A stretch of DNA of 64,000 nt from Planctomycetota bacterium (GTDB taxonomy: Bacteria; Planctomycetota; PUPC01; DSUN01): contig DAOOIT010000003.1 of assembly GCA_035384565.1 (NCBI GenBank), positions 107,146 through 171,145 of the forward strand. Reading direction: 5' to 3'. The position numbers and the translations under genes are program-made. The notes under the pieces were generated by a model. That model was not told where the DNA came from and ran no database searches. It saw only the letters and a list, made by a program, of their open reading frames with translations. The first letter of the stretch is position 1, and every line of letters starts with the position of its first letter. This document shows positions 41,324 to 48,592 of this stretch, one piece after another.

Positions 41324-42262
41324 GTGCCCCGACGCAAGGCCCGCGATGCCAGCAAGAGGAAGGTGGAGCTCAAGCCCCCCTCGGTTCACCCGAAGAACAA
41401 GCTCAACGCCCTCACGGGCAACGAGTGGCTCTTCTTCACCAAGTCGGTGCTCCGCACCAGCTACCCGCACGGCCTGGGCCACCGGCTGCGGCGCGAGCAG
41501 GGCGGCAACAAGCCGCCGCAGCTCATGCAACACCTCATCGAGTTCTTCACCAAGCCGGGCCAGAGCGTGCTCGACCCCTTCGCCGGCGTGGGCGGCACGC
41601 TGCTCGGCGCCTCGCTGGCCGGCCGCACGGCCGCCGGCATCGAGCTGAACCCGCGCTGGGTCGAAATCTACCGCCAGGTGTGCGAGACCGAGGGCATCGA
41701 GCCGCAGGAGACGCTCGTGGGCGACTGCCTCGAGGTGCTGCCGGGCCTGGCCGCCTCGGGCCGCACCTTCGACTTCATCGCCACCGACCCGCCCTACTCG
41801 ATCGCCCTCGAAAAGACCATGTGCGACGGCACCTACGACATCCAGCACCGCAAGACCGACTTCGACAAGTATTCGGACGATGCGGCCGACTTCCGCAACC
41901 TGGCCACCTTCGCCGAGTTCTACGACGCCATCGAGCGCGCCTTCGCGCTCACGTTCCCGCTCTTGCGCGAGGGCGGCTACCTGGCCGTGATCATCCGCGA
42001 CTCCTACCAGGGCGGCCGCTACATCCCGGCCACCTACGAGATCGCCCAGCGGATCGAGCGCGGCGGCTACGTGATGAAAGGCATCAAGGTGTGGTACGCC
42101 ACGGGCGCGCGCGTGCGGCCCTACGGCTATCCCAACGCCTACATCCCCAACATCGTCCACCAGAACATCGCCATCTTCCGCAAAGAGAAACCCGCGAAAG
42201 CGAAGAGAAAGATTGCCCGCGAAACACACGGGAAGAAGACAGGAAGCCCAGCAGGGTCCTGA
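41324..42262 (+). CDS. DNA methyltransferase, N6-adenine/N4-cytosine type (orphan)
   Basis: 312 residues from GTG 41324 (GAGGA 8 nt upstream; earlier in-frame starts fall inside the promoter). Motif I is VLDPFAGVGGTLLGASLAG, motif II GIELNPRW, motif IV ATDPPYSIAL, followed by RDSYQGGRYIPATYEIAQRI. Motif I precedes DPPY by only ~70 residues, the order of the gamma/alpha-like class rather than beta. The target base cannot be told from DPPY alone. No restriction enzyme or specificity gene is adjacent, so it is likely an orphan regulator of methylation or an RNA/DNA maintenance enzyme. The C-terminal Lys/Arg-rich tail is encoded by a repeat (42205-42250) inverted in the following spacer. Confidence 0.8.
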   Translation: MPRRKARDASKRKVELKPPSVHPKNKLNALTGNEWLFFTKSVLRTSYPHGLGHRLRREQGGNKPPQLMQHLIEFFTKPGQSVLDPFAGVGGTLLGASLAGRTAAGIELNPRWVEIYRQVCETEGIEPQETLVGDCLEVLPGLAASGRTFDFIATDPPYSIALEKTMCDGTYDIQHRKTDFDKYSDDAADFRNLATFAEFYDAIERAFALTFPLLREGGYLAVIIRDSYQGGRYIPATYEIAQRIERGGYVMKGIKVWYATGARVRPYGYPNAYIPNIVHQNIAIFRKEKPAKAKRKIARETHGKKTGSPAGS

Positions 42263-42298
42263 ACCTCTTCTCTCGCGTCCTCTCGTGTGTGTCGCGGG

Positions 42299-42964
42299 CT
42301 ACTCTTGGGTCTTCCCGGGATACGGGCAGAGGGCGGCGATGGGGCAGCGCGGGCAGGCGGGCCGCCGCGCCGTGCAGCAGTAGCGCCCGTGGAACGTCAG
42401 GAGGTGCGAAAACAGAGTCCAGTCCTTCTGCGGAACCGCCTCGGCCAGTTCCCTCTCGATCTTGTCGGCGTACTTCTTCTCCACGTTGTGCGGGTCGGCG
42501 AGGCCCAAGCGGCCGCTCAGGCGCAGCGCGTGGGTGTCCACGATGATCGCCGGCACGCCGAAGCAGGTGCCGAGGATCACGTTCGCCGTCTTGCGCCCCA
42601 CGCCGGGCAGGTTCGAGAGCACGTCCATCTGGGCGGGGACCTGGCCGCCGTGCTTCTCGACCAGCTCCTTGCAGCAGGCGATGATGGCGCGGGCCTTGTT
42701 GCGGAACGTGCCGCACGAGCGGATCATCCCCTCCAGCTCCTCGAGGGGCGCGGCGGCGAAGTCGGCCGCGGTCCTGAATCGCCGGAACAGCGCGGGCGTG
42801 GTCTTGTTCACCCGCTCGTCCGCGCACTGCGCCGCCAGAATCGTCGCCACGAGCAGTTCGAGGGGGGTTGAGTGGTCGAGCAGGCATCGGGCGTTGGGGT
42901 ACTCCTTGCTCAGCTTCGCAATGATCCTCTTGACCCGAACCTTCTTCTCGGCGAGCGATTCCAT
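42299..42964 (-). CDS. nth: Endonuclease III (DNA N-glycosylase/AP lyase)
   Basis: 221 residues, the normal length. The helix-hairpin-helix LPGVGRKTANVIL includes the catalytic lysine, and VDTHALRLSGRLGL supplies the catalytic aspartate. The C-terminal 4Fe-4S site is complete: C-x6-C-x2-C-x5-C in CTARRPACPRCPIAALC. ILAAQCADERVNK is the usual N-terminal landmark. It removes oxidised pyrimidines in base-excision repair. The gene stands alone on the minus strand between a methyltransferase gene and a MITE-like repeat. Confidence 0.95.
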   Translation of the reverse strand: MESLAEKKVRVKRIIAKLSKEYPNARCLLDHSTPLELLVATILAAQCADERVNKTTPALFRRFRTAADFAAAPLEELEGMIRSCGTFRNKARAIIACCKELVEKHGGQVPAQMDVLSNLPGVGRKTANVILGTCFGVPAIIVDTHALRLSGRLGLADPHNVEKKYADKIERELAEAVPQKDWTLFSHLLTFHGRYCCTARRPACPRCPIAALCPYPGKTQE

Positions 42965-42988
42965 TCGCGTTCTCCTCGTGAGTGGCGT

Positions 42989-43162
42989 CTAGGAGCCTGT
43001 CCACGAATCCCCGTGGGCTGCGTTGCCGGCGCCAGCGGGGCGGATGCAAGGCGCGGCTCCGCAGGCGATGCTCTCCGTTGCATCGCCTCCTCCGTGCTCC
43101 TAGCCTGCGGCAAGAATCGCGGGCGTCGCAGTCCCACCCGGATTCTTGGACAGGCTCCCTAG
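42989..43162. repeat. 174-bp MITE-like element with ~22-bp terminal inverted repeats
   Basis: Left end CTAGGAGCCTGTCCACGAAT (42989-43008) is mirrored by ATTCTTGGACAGGCTCCCTAG (43142-43162) with a few mismatches. The middle has a second inverted pair, GATGCAAGGCGCGG and GTTGCATCGCCTCC. No reading frame of note. It lies between the start of nth and the MFS promoter, in the position of a mobile insertion. Confidence 0.7.
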
Positions 43163-43172
43163 TCGGGTCACC

Positions 43173-43201
43173 TTGACACGCACGCTGCAAAGTCCTATTT
43201 T
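43173..43201 (+). promoter_or_regulatory. Promoter of the MFS/miaB operon
   Basis: A perfect TTGACA (43173-43178), 17-bp spacer, TATTTT (43196-43201), 11 bp after the MITE-like element. Confidence 0.7.
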
Positions 43202-43276
43202 ACCGTCAGCGAGGGCCACTTTCCACAGACCCAGGCGCCGTCCGGCGCTTTGTTCCCCCTGCCCTGGGAATCGCTG

Positions 43277-44485
43277 ATGCGGCATAACGTGCGGTTGCTG
43301 TTCCTCGTGTGCATCGGCTACGGGCTGACGAAGGGGCTGACGGACTTCGCGGTGCCGCTGTATCTGAAGTGGCGGGGCCATTCGTTCCGCGATATCGGCA
43401 CGATCTTCACGGTGTCGGCCATCGCGATCTTCTTCCTGCGAATCTATCTGGCGCGCCTGTCGGACCTCATTGGGCGCAAGCTGTTCTACGTGGGCGCGCT
43501 GGTGCTCACGAGCCTGTCGTACCTCGGCTTCCCGTTCCTGCACCGCCTCGCGGCGATGGCCGGGCTGAAGACCGCCTCGGACCTGAGCTTCGGGGTCCGC
43601 GAGACGATGCACGCGACGGCGCTCTACGAGTCGCGCGCCCACGGCTACGTGCACCTCCAGGGCATGACGCGCGGCACCGAGATGCTGTTCATGGGGGCCG
43701 GCACGCTGGCCGCGGGCTTCCTCATCGTGGGGTGCGGGTACGCGGTGCCGTTCGTGGCGTCGGCGCTCGTGCTGCTGGCGACGACGGCCGTGTTCGCGCG
43801 GTGGTTTGTGGAGCCGGCGGACCTCGAGCGCCGGGGGCCGCCGCTCGGCCTGGTCGCGCTCCTCACCACGTCGTTCCCCAGGCCGATTCTCGCGATCACG
43901 GCCATGGGCTTCCTGTTCGGCATCTCGATCTCCGCCAGCCACTACTATGTGCCGCCGCTGTTCTTCCAGGCGAAGTTCGGCCTGGACGAGCGGGCGATCG
44001 CCTGGATCCAGCTCGTGCACATGCTATCGCACGTGCCCGCCCTCTTCCTGGTGGGCTGGCTGGTGAAGCGGCGCTGGAAGGCCGTGTTCTTCTGGACGCT
44101 CCTTGTCGAGGGCATCCTTCTGGGGCTCGTCGGGTGCTTCCGAACGCTGGCGCCGACGCTGGCGTTCTGGTGGACTCACGACCTCATTGGCGCGGGGCTG
44201 TGGGCGCCCCTCCAGTGGGGGCTGATCCAGCACTACGCGCGGAAGGAGTCGCGCGGCCTCGACGCGAGCGTGGTGCCCGCCGTGACGGCGCTGGGCTGCA
44301 TCTTCGGCCCCCTGCTGGCGGGCCATCTGGCCGAGTGGACGAGTCTGCCCGCCCTCGGCATCGCGGCCTCGGCCGACGGGCAGGCGGTGAGCTTGCCCAT
44401 GATCGCCAGCGGCGCTATGATGTCCCTATCGGCTCTGCCGTTGCTGTTGCTGCCGCCCGACGGGACCCGAGAGGCTTCGCTGTGA
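43277..44485 (+). CDS. MFS-type membrane transporter
   Basis: 402 residues from ATG 43277 (an upstream start at 43250 adds nine residues). About 12 helices are visible, e.g. LLFLVCIGYGLTKGLTDFAV, AIAIFFLRIYLARLSDLIGRK with the MFS loop 2-3 motif (ARLSDLIGRK), and AITAMGFLFGISISASHYYVP. The family moves small solutes by proton or sodium coupling; the substrate is not predictable. First gene of an overlapping run with the zinc-ribbon gene and miaB. Confidence 0.85.
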   Translation: MRHNVRLLFLVCIGYGLTKGLTDFAVPLYLKWRGHSFRDIGTIFTVSAIAIFFLRIYLARLSDLIGRKLFYVGALVLTSLSYLGFPFLHRLAAMAGLKTASDLSFGVRETMHATALYESRAHGYVHLQGMTRGTEMLFMGAGTLAAGFLIVGCGYAVPFVASALVLLATTAVFARWFVEPADLERRGPPLGLVALLTTSFPRPILAITAMGFLFGISISASHYYVPPLFFQAKFGLDERAIAWIQLVHMLSHVPALFLVGWLVKRRWKAVFFWTLLVEGILLGLVGCFRTLAPTLAFWWTHDLIGAGLWAPLQWGLIQHYARKESRGLDASVVPAVTALGCIFGPLLAGHLAEWTSLPALGIAASADGQAVSLPMIASGAMMSLSALPLLLLPPDGTREASL

Positions 44486-44730
44486 TCTGCGATCGCTGCG
44501 GCGAGGACCGCGTGCGCGAGGATGCGTGGCTGCTGGCGTTTCCCCAGGCCGGCTGGCCGCCGGTGACGTTCGCCCGCCTGTGCCGCGGCTGCCGCCGGCG
44601 CACGCGGTGGCTGGCGTTCCACCGGGCGCTCTTCTTCCTGTGCTGCCTCGCCCTGGTGGCGGCCGTCGCCGGCGCGGGGGTGGGCATGGTCTACCTCGTC
44701 CAATGGCTGAGCAAGCTAAGCTCCACGTAG
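44482..44730 (+). CDS. Small zinc-ribbon membrane protein
   Basis: 82 residues starting at GTG 44482, overlapping the MFS stop (GTGA). It has two cysteine pairs, CDRCGE and CRGCRR, ~35 residues apart, and one membrane helix (ALFFLCCLALVAAVAGAGVGMVYLV). Its last 28 bp overlap the miaB start. No family name is known to me; the genomic overlap on both sides supports real expression. Confidence 0.75.
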   Translation: MICDRCGEDRVREDAWLLAFPQAGWPPVTFARLCRGCRRRTRWLAFHRALFFLCCLALVAAVAGAGVGMVYLVQWLSKLSST

Positions 44731-46022
44731 TCACCTTCGGCTGCCAGATGAACAAGCTCGACAGCGAGGTCGTGGCCGGCCACCTCGTCGAAGCCGGCTA
44801 CGCGCTCACCGAGTCCAGCCGCGAGGCCGACGTGGTGCTCCTCAACACGTGCAGCGTACGCCAGCACGCCGAGGACAAGGTCTGGTCGCTCCTCGGCACG
44901 CTGCGGGCGCGCAAGCAGCGGCGGCCCGACTTGGTGCTGGGCGTCATCGGCTGCATGGCCCAGAAGGAGCGCGAGGCGATCCTCCAGCGCATGCCGCACG
45001 TGGACCTCGTGTGCGGCCCGATGGAGCTGGACCGCCTGCCCGAGCTGGTGGCCGAGGTGCGCCAGCGGCGCGAGCGCGTGGTCGCCGTGGGCGAGGGCCA
45101 CGTGGGGCGCGTGCCGCGCGGCGTCACCCGGCGCCCGAACCGCTTCCAGGCGTTTGTCGCCGTCATGCGCGGCTGCGACAACTTCTGCGCCTACTGCGTG
45201 GTGCCGTACGTGCGCGGCCGCGAGGAGAGCCGGCCCGTTGCGGAGGTCGTCGCCGAGGTCGAGGCCCTCGTCGCCGACGGCGTCAAGGAGGTCACCCTCC
45301 TCGGCCAGAACGTCAATTCCTACGGCGCCACGCTCGGCGACGGCACCACGCTCGCCCGGCTGCTGGAGCGGCTCGACCGTGTCCCGGGCCTCGAGCGCCT
45401 GCGCTTCGTTACGTCGCACCCCAAGGACGCCAGCGACGCGCTGTTCCGCGCGATGGCCGACCTGCCCAGCGTGTGCCCCTACCTGCACCTGCCGGCCCAG
45501 AGCGGCTCGAACCGCGTGCTGCGCGACATGAACCGCGGCTACACGCGCGAGCACTACCTCGAGCGCATCGCCCGCGTGCGCGCGCTCGTGCCCGGCATCG
45601 AGGTGGCCAGCGACTTCATCGTCGGCTTCCCCGGCGAGACCGAGGCCGAGTTCGAGGAGACCGTGGACCTCGTGCAGCGGGCCGACTTCCAGAATTGCTT
45701 CGTCTTCAAGTACTCGCCGCGGGCAGGCACGCGGGCGGCCGAGATGGCCGACGACGTGCCGTGGGACGTGAAGCAGGACCGCAACCGCCGCCTGCTGGCC
45801 GTGCAGAAAGCCGTCATGCGCCGGCGCCACGCGGCCCTGGTCGGCCGCGCGCTCGAGGTGCTGGTCGAGGGCACGAGCAAGCGCGATGCAAGCAAGCTCA
45901 CCGGCCGCACGCGGGCCAACCACATCGTGGCCTTCGCGGGCGACCCGCGGCTCGAGGGCCATACGGTGAGCGTGGAGATCACCGGCTTCACCCCCCTCAC
46001 GCTCTTCGGGAGAATGCGGTGA
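44703..46022 (+). CDS. miaB: tRNA-2-methylthio-N6-dimethylallyladenosine synthase
   Basis: 439 residues, typical of MiaB. The N-terminal MTTase domain has the three Fe-S cysteines (FGCQMNKLDSE, LLNTCSVRQHAEDKV, IGCMAQKE). The radical-SAM motif is MRGCDNFCAYCVVPYVRG (C-x3-C-x2-C), followed by LLGQNVNSYG and PYLHLPAQSGSNRVLRDMNRGY. A C-terminal TRAM domain follows. It adds a methylthio group to i6A37 of tRNAs reading UNN codons, using two Fe-S clusters. The start overlaps the previous gene and the stop overlaps the next (GTGA). Confidence 0.97.
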   Translation: MAEQAKLHVVTFGCQMNKLDSEVVAGHLVEAGYALTESSREADVVLLNTCSVRQHAEDKVWSLLGTLRARKQRRPDLVLGVIGCMAQKEREAILQRMPHVDLVCGPMELDRLPELVAEVRQRRERVVAVGEGHVGRVPRGVTRRPNRFQAFVAVMRGCDNFCAYCVVPYVRGREESRPVAEVVAEVEALVADGVKEVTLLGQNVNSYGATLGDGTTLARLLERLDRVPGLERLRFVTSHPKDASDALFRAMADLPSVCPYLHLPAQSGSNRVLRDMNRGYTREHYLERIARVRALVPGIEVASDFIVGFPGETEAEFEETVDLVQRADFQNCFVFKYSPRAGTRAAEMADDVPWDVKQDRNRRLLAVQKAVMRRRHAALVGRALEVLVEGTSKRDASKLTGRTRANHIVAFAGDPRLEGHTVSVEITGFTPLTLFGRMR

Positions 46023-47695
46023 CCGCCATCGCGGCGTTCCGGGGCCGGCTCGCCGCCTCCTTGCGGTCGGACGAGCGGCGGCACGTGGGCCGCTGGGCCG
46101 TGGCCCTCGCCGCGCTCGCCCTCCTCGTCTACGTGGGCAACCGGCGCACGATCGGCTCGGGCGACACGGTTCCCGCCCGCTTCCTGCCCCACACGATCCT
46201 GCACGAGGGCGACCTCGATTTCAACGAGTTCCCCGAGTTGTATGGCGCGGGCCGGCCGTACTTTCTGCGCAGGATCGGCGACTCCTACCTCTCGTCCTAT
46301 CCCCCCGTGGCGGGCTTTCTGGCGCTGCCGGTGCACGCCGCGGCGCACCTGTTCCCCGGCGCCGACACGCCGCTGGGCCTGGAGAGGCAGGAGAAGATCG
46401 CGGCGGCCCTGATCGCCGCCGCGTCGGTGGCCGTGGTGTTCCTGGCCGCGCGCGCGGCGGCCAGCGGCCCGGCGGCGCTGCTGGTGGCCCTGGTCTACGC
46501 CTTGTGCACGAGCACGCTGAGCACGAGCAGCCAGGCCCTTTGGCAGCACGGCCCCAGCGAGCTGTTCCTTGCCCTCGCCGCCTTCGTGCTCCTCCGCAGG
46601 CAGCAAGGCGGGCCGCTGTGGGCCGCCGGCGCGAGTCTCGGCCTCGCCACGCTCGCGCGGCCCACGAATGCCATCGCCGTCGTCGTGCTGGGCCTCTACG
46701 TGCTCCTGCGTCGCCGACGCCAACTCGTGCCCTTCGTGCTCGGGGGGCTTCCCTGCCTGGCGCTCGGGCTGTGGTACGTCGCAGCGTACGGCAGCCCCTT
46801 TGGCGCGTACGACTACCTCGCGCGCCAATGGGCATGGTCCGGGTCGCTCGGTTGGGGGCTGGCGGGGCACCTGGCGAGCCCCAGCCGCGGGCTGCTTGTC
46901 TTCTCGCCCGTGCTGGTGTTCGCGGCGCACGGCTTCTGGCGCAAGGTGGTGCGCGAACGCGACCCGCTGTTTGCGGGCATGGCCGCCTTCTGCGCGGCGC
47001 ACCTGCTCGTCCTGTCGAGGTTCACCCACTGGTGGGGCGGGCATTCGCTGGGGCCGAGGCTGCTCACCGACATCCTGCCGTTCCTCGTCCTCTTCCTCGC
47101 GCCCACGGCCGAGCGGGTAGTCGCGGAACGGCGCCGCTGGCTCCGGTTGGCCTTCGGGGCGCTGGCCGCCGTGTCGTTCGTCCTCCATGGCGCCGCCGTC
47201 TACGACAAGGCCGCGAGCGCGTGGAACACTTCGCCCGACGTGGACCGCTATCCCGCGCGGCTGTGGCACTGGTGGGATAGCCAGGCCCTCGCCGCGTTCC
47301 GCAGGCGCCCGCTGGCCATTCCCTTCGAGTCGCTCGGTGCGAATGTGGGCGTGCCCGAGGGCGACCCCGGCTCGACCTATGGCTGGTGTCTGCGGCTTGA
47401 CGCGGCGCCCGCGGCCCTGTCGTTCCAGGCCGATGTGCGCTCGCTGGCCTACGAGCTGTCATTCCGCGCCCGGGCGGCGCCGGGGGCGGACGGCGAGCTG
47501 GTCGTCACGCTGCCCGACGGCGAGGTGCTCGCGCGAATGCCCCTGCCACGCGGCGCGGCCGGATTCGTCACGCAGCGGGCCGTCTTCCGCGTGCCCGGCG
47601 ACGCGCGCCGCACGGCGGTGCGCGGCACCGTCACCTCGCGTGGCGGGGCGCCGGTGTGGCTGGACCACGTGGCGTTCCGCGAGCGCGGGCCGTAG
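46019..47695 (+). CDS. Multi-pass membrane glycosyltransferase-like protein (GT39/ArnT type)
   Basis: 558 residues from GTG 46019, overlapping the miaB stop. About 10-12 helices (AVALAALALLVYVGN, AALIAAASVAVVFLAARAAA, LVALVYALCTSTLSTSSQALW) and an early acidic loop with DLDFNEFPELYG resemble the GT39/PMT-like enzymes that use polyprenyl-phosphate sugars. RFTHWWGGHSLGPRLLTDILPFLVLF is a motif of planctomycete members. The last ~130 residues are soluble and beta-rich. Likely envelope glycosylation. Confidence 0.75.
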   Translation: MTAIAAFRGRLAASLRSDERRHVGRWAVALAALALLVYVGNRRTIGSGDTVPARFLPHTILHEGDLDFNEFPELYGAGRPYFLRRIGDSYLSSYPPVAGFLALPVHAAAHLFPGADTPLGLERQEKIAAALIAAASVAVVFLAARAAASGPAALLVALVYALCTSTLSTSSQALWQHGPSELFLALAAFVLLRRQQGGPLWAAGASLGLATLARPTNAIAVVVLGLYVLLRRRRQLVPFVLGGLPCLALGLWYVAAYGSPFGAYDYLARQWAWSGSLGWGLAGHLASPSRGLLVFSPVLVFAAHGFWRKVVRERDPLFAGMAAFCAAHLLVLSRFTHWWGGHSLGPRLLTDILPFLVLFLAPTAERVVAERRRWLRLAFGALAAVSFVLHGAAVYDKAASAWNTSPDVDRYPARLWHWWDSQALAAFRRRPLAIPFESLGANVGVPEGDPGSTYGWCLRLDAAPAALSFQADVRSLAYELSFRARAAPGADGELVVTLPDGEVLARMPLPRGAAGFVTQRAVFRVPGDARRTAVRGTVTSRGGAPVWLDHVAFRERGP

Positions 47696-47704
47696 GGCCG
47701 CGCC

Positions 47705-48475
47705 TCAGGGCCTGAGCGCCTGGCGTATCTCGCCGAGCGTCGCCTGCGCCATCATCTTCAGGAACGCCCCGTCCGCGCCCGCGATGATCACGCGCGCACC
47801 TTCGGCCAGCCAACGCCTGGCGTAGGGCGCGCCCGAGGTGATGACGCCGAATGCCTTGCCCGCCACATCCGCCGCCTGTCGCACGCGGCGAACGCCTGCC
47901 ATGAACTTCTCACACTCCCAGTCGAGCGGCACGCCCAGGTTGATGCTGAAGTCGGCCGGGCCGATCATCAAGGCGTCCACGCCGTCCACGCGGGCAATCG
48001 CTTCCGCGTTGTCGAGGGCCTCCTGCGTCTCGATCTGGCACAGGACCAGGATATTTTCCTCTGCGTGGCGGAAGTAGTCGTTCTGGTCGGTGGCGAAGCG
48101 GATGGCGCGGCGCGGCCCCCAGCCGCGATTGCCCCGCGGCGGGTAGCGGGTGGAAGCGACGGCGGCCCGGGCCTGCTCGACGTTGTTGACCCAGGGGAAG
48201 ACGATCCCCTCGGCACCAACGTCGAGCACCTGCTTCACGCGGACGAAGTCGTTCCAGAGCACGCGGACGACGCCCGTGGCCGCGGTGTCCTTGAGCGCCA
48301 TCATGTGCGCCTGGATGCCCGTGGCTGTCTGGGGCGCGTGCTCGGTGTCTACCACCACGAAGTCGAACCCCACGTCGGCCATGATCTCCGTCGTCGTGGG
48401 GTCCTCCGACACCACCCAGCCGCCAATGGCCACCTTGCCCTCTCGCAACAGGCGCTTCGTGCGATTCTCACGCAT
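47705..48475 (-). CDS. HpcH/HpaI-family aldolase
   Basis: 256 residues, typical length. The TIM-barrel motifs are VVVDTEHAPQTATGIQ (catalytic His), GAEGIVFPWVNNVEQARAAV, CQIETQEALDNAEAIARVDGVD (metal-binding Glu) and MIGPADFSINLG (metal-binding Asp). Class II pyruvate aldolases of this family cleave 2-keto-3-deoxy sugar acids or hydroxy-keto acids. GGAGGAGAAA precedes ATG 48475. The next gene upstream on the same strand is a GH51-like enzyme, and a uronate isomerase is divergent nearby, fitting a sugar-acid pathway. Confidence 0.88.
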   Translation of the reverse strand: MRENRTKRLLREGKVAIGGWVVSEDPTTTEIMADVGFDFVVVDTEHAPQTATGIQAHMMALKDTAATGVVRVLWNDFVRVKQVLDVGAEGIVFPWVNNVEQARAAVASTRYPPRGNRGWGPRRAIRFATDQNDYFRHAEENILVLCQIETQEALDNAEAIARVDGVDALMIGPADFSINLGVPLDWECEKFMAGVRRVRQAADVAGKAFGVITSGAPYARRWLAEGARVIIAGADGAFLKMMAQATLGEIRQALRP

Positions 48476-48489
48476 TTTCTCTCCTCCGT

Positions 48490-48592
48490 GAATCCGTAAT
48501 GCGTAATCCGTAATCCGTAACCAGAAAGAACAGAACCAACCTTCCCTTCCTCTCTGGTTACGGACTACGAATTACGGATCACGGACTGACTC
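48490..48592. repeat. Inverted pair of CCGTAAT-type tandem repeats
   Basis: Left arm 48490-48523 contains AATCCGTAATGCGTAATCCG in tandem; right arm 48555-48590 contains GGTTACGGACTACGAATTAC, its imperfect complement. The arms enclose ~30 nt. They occupy the whole space between the aldolase start and the GH51-like stop and could form a large hairpin in that transcript. A second pair lies at 50562-50705 at the other end of the GH51-like gene. Confidence 0.75.

Noticed and set aside
42989..43162. Insertion sequence
   Set aside because: No transposase; too short, so at most a non-autonomous element.
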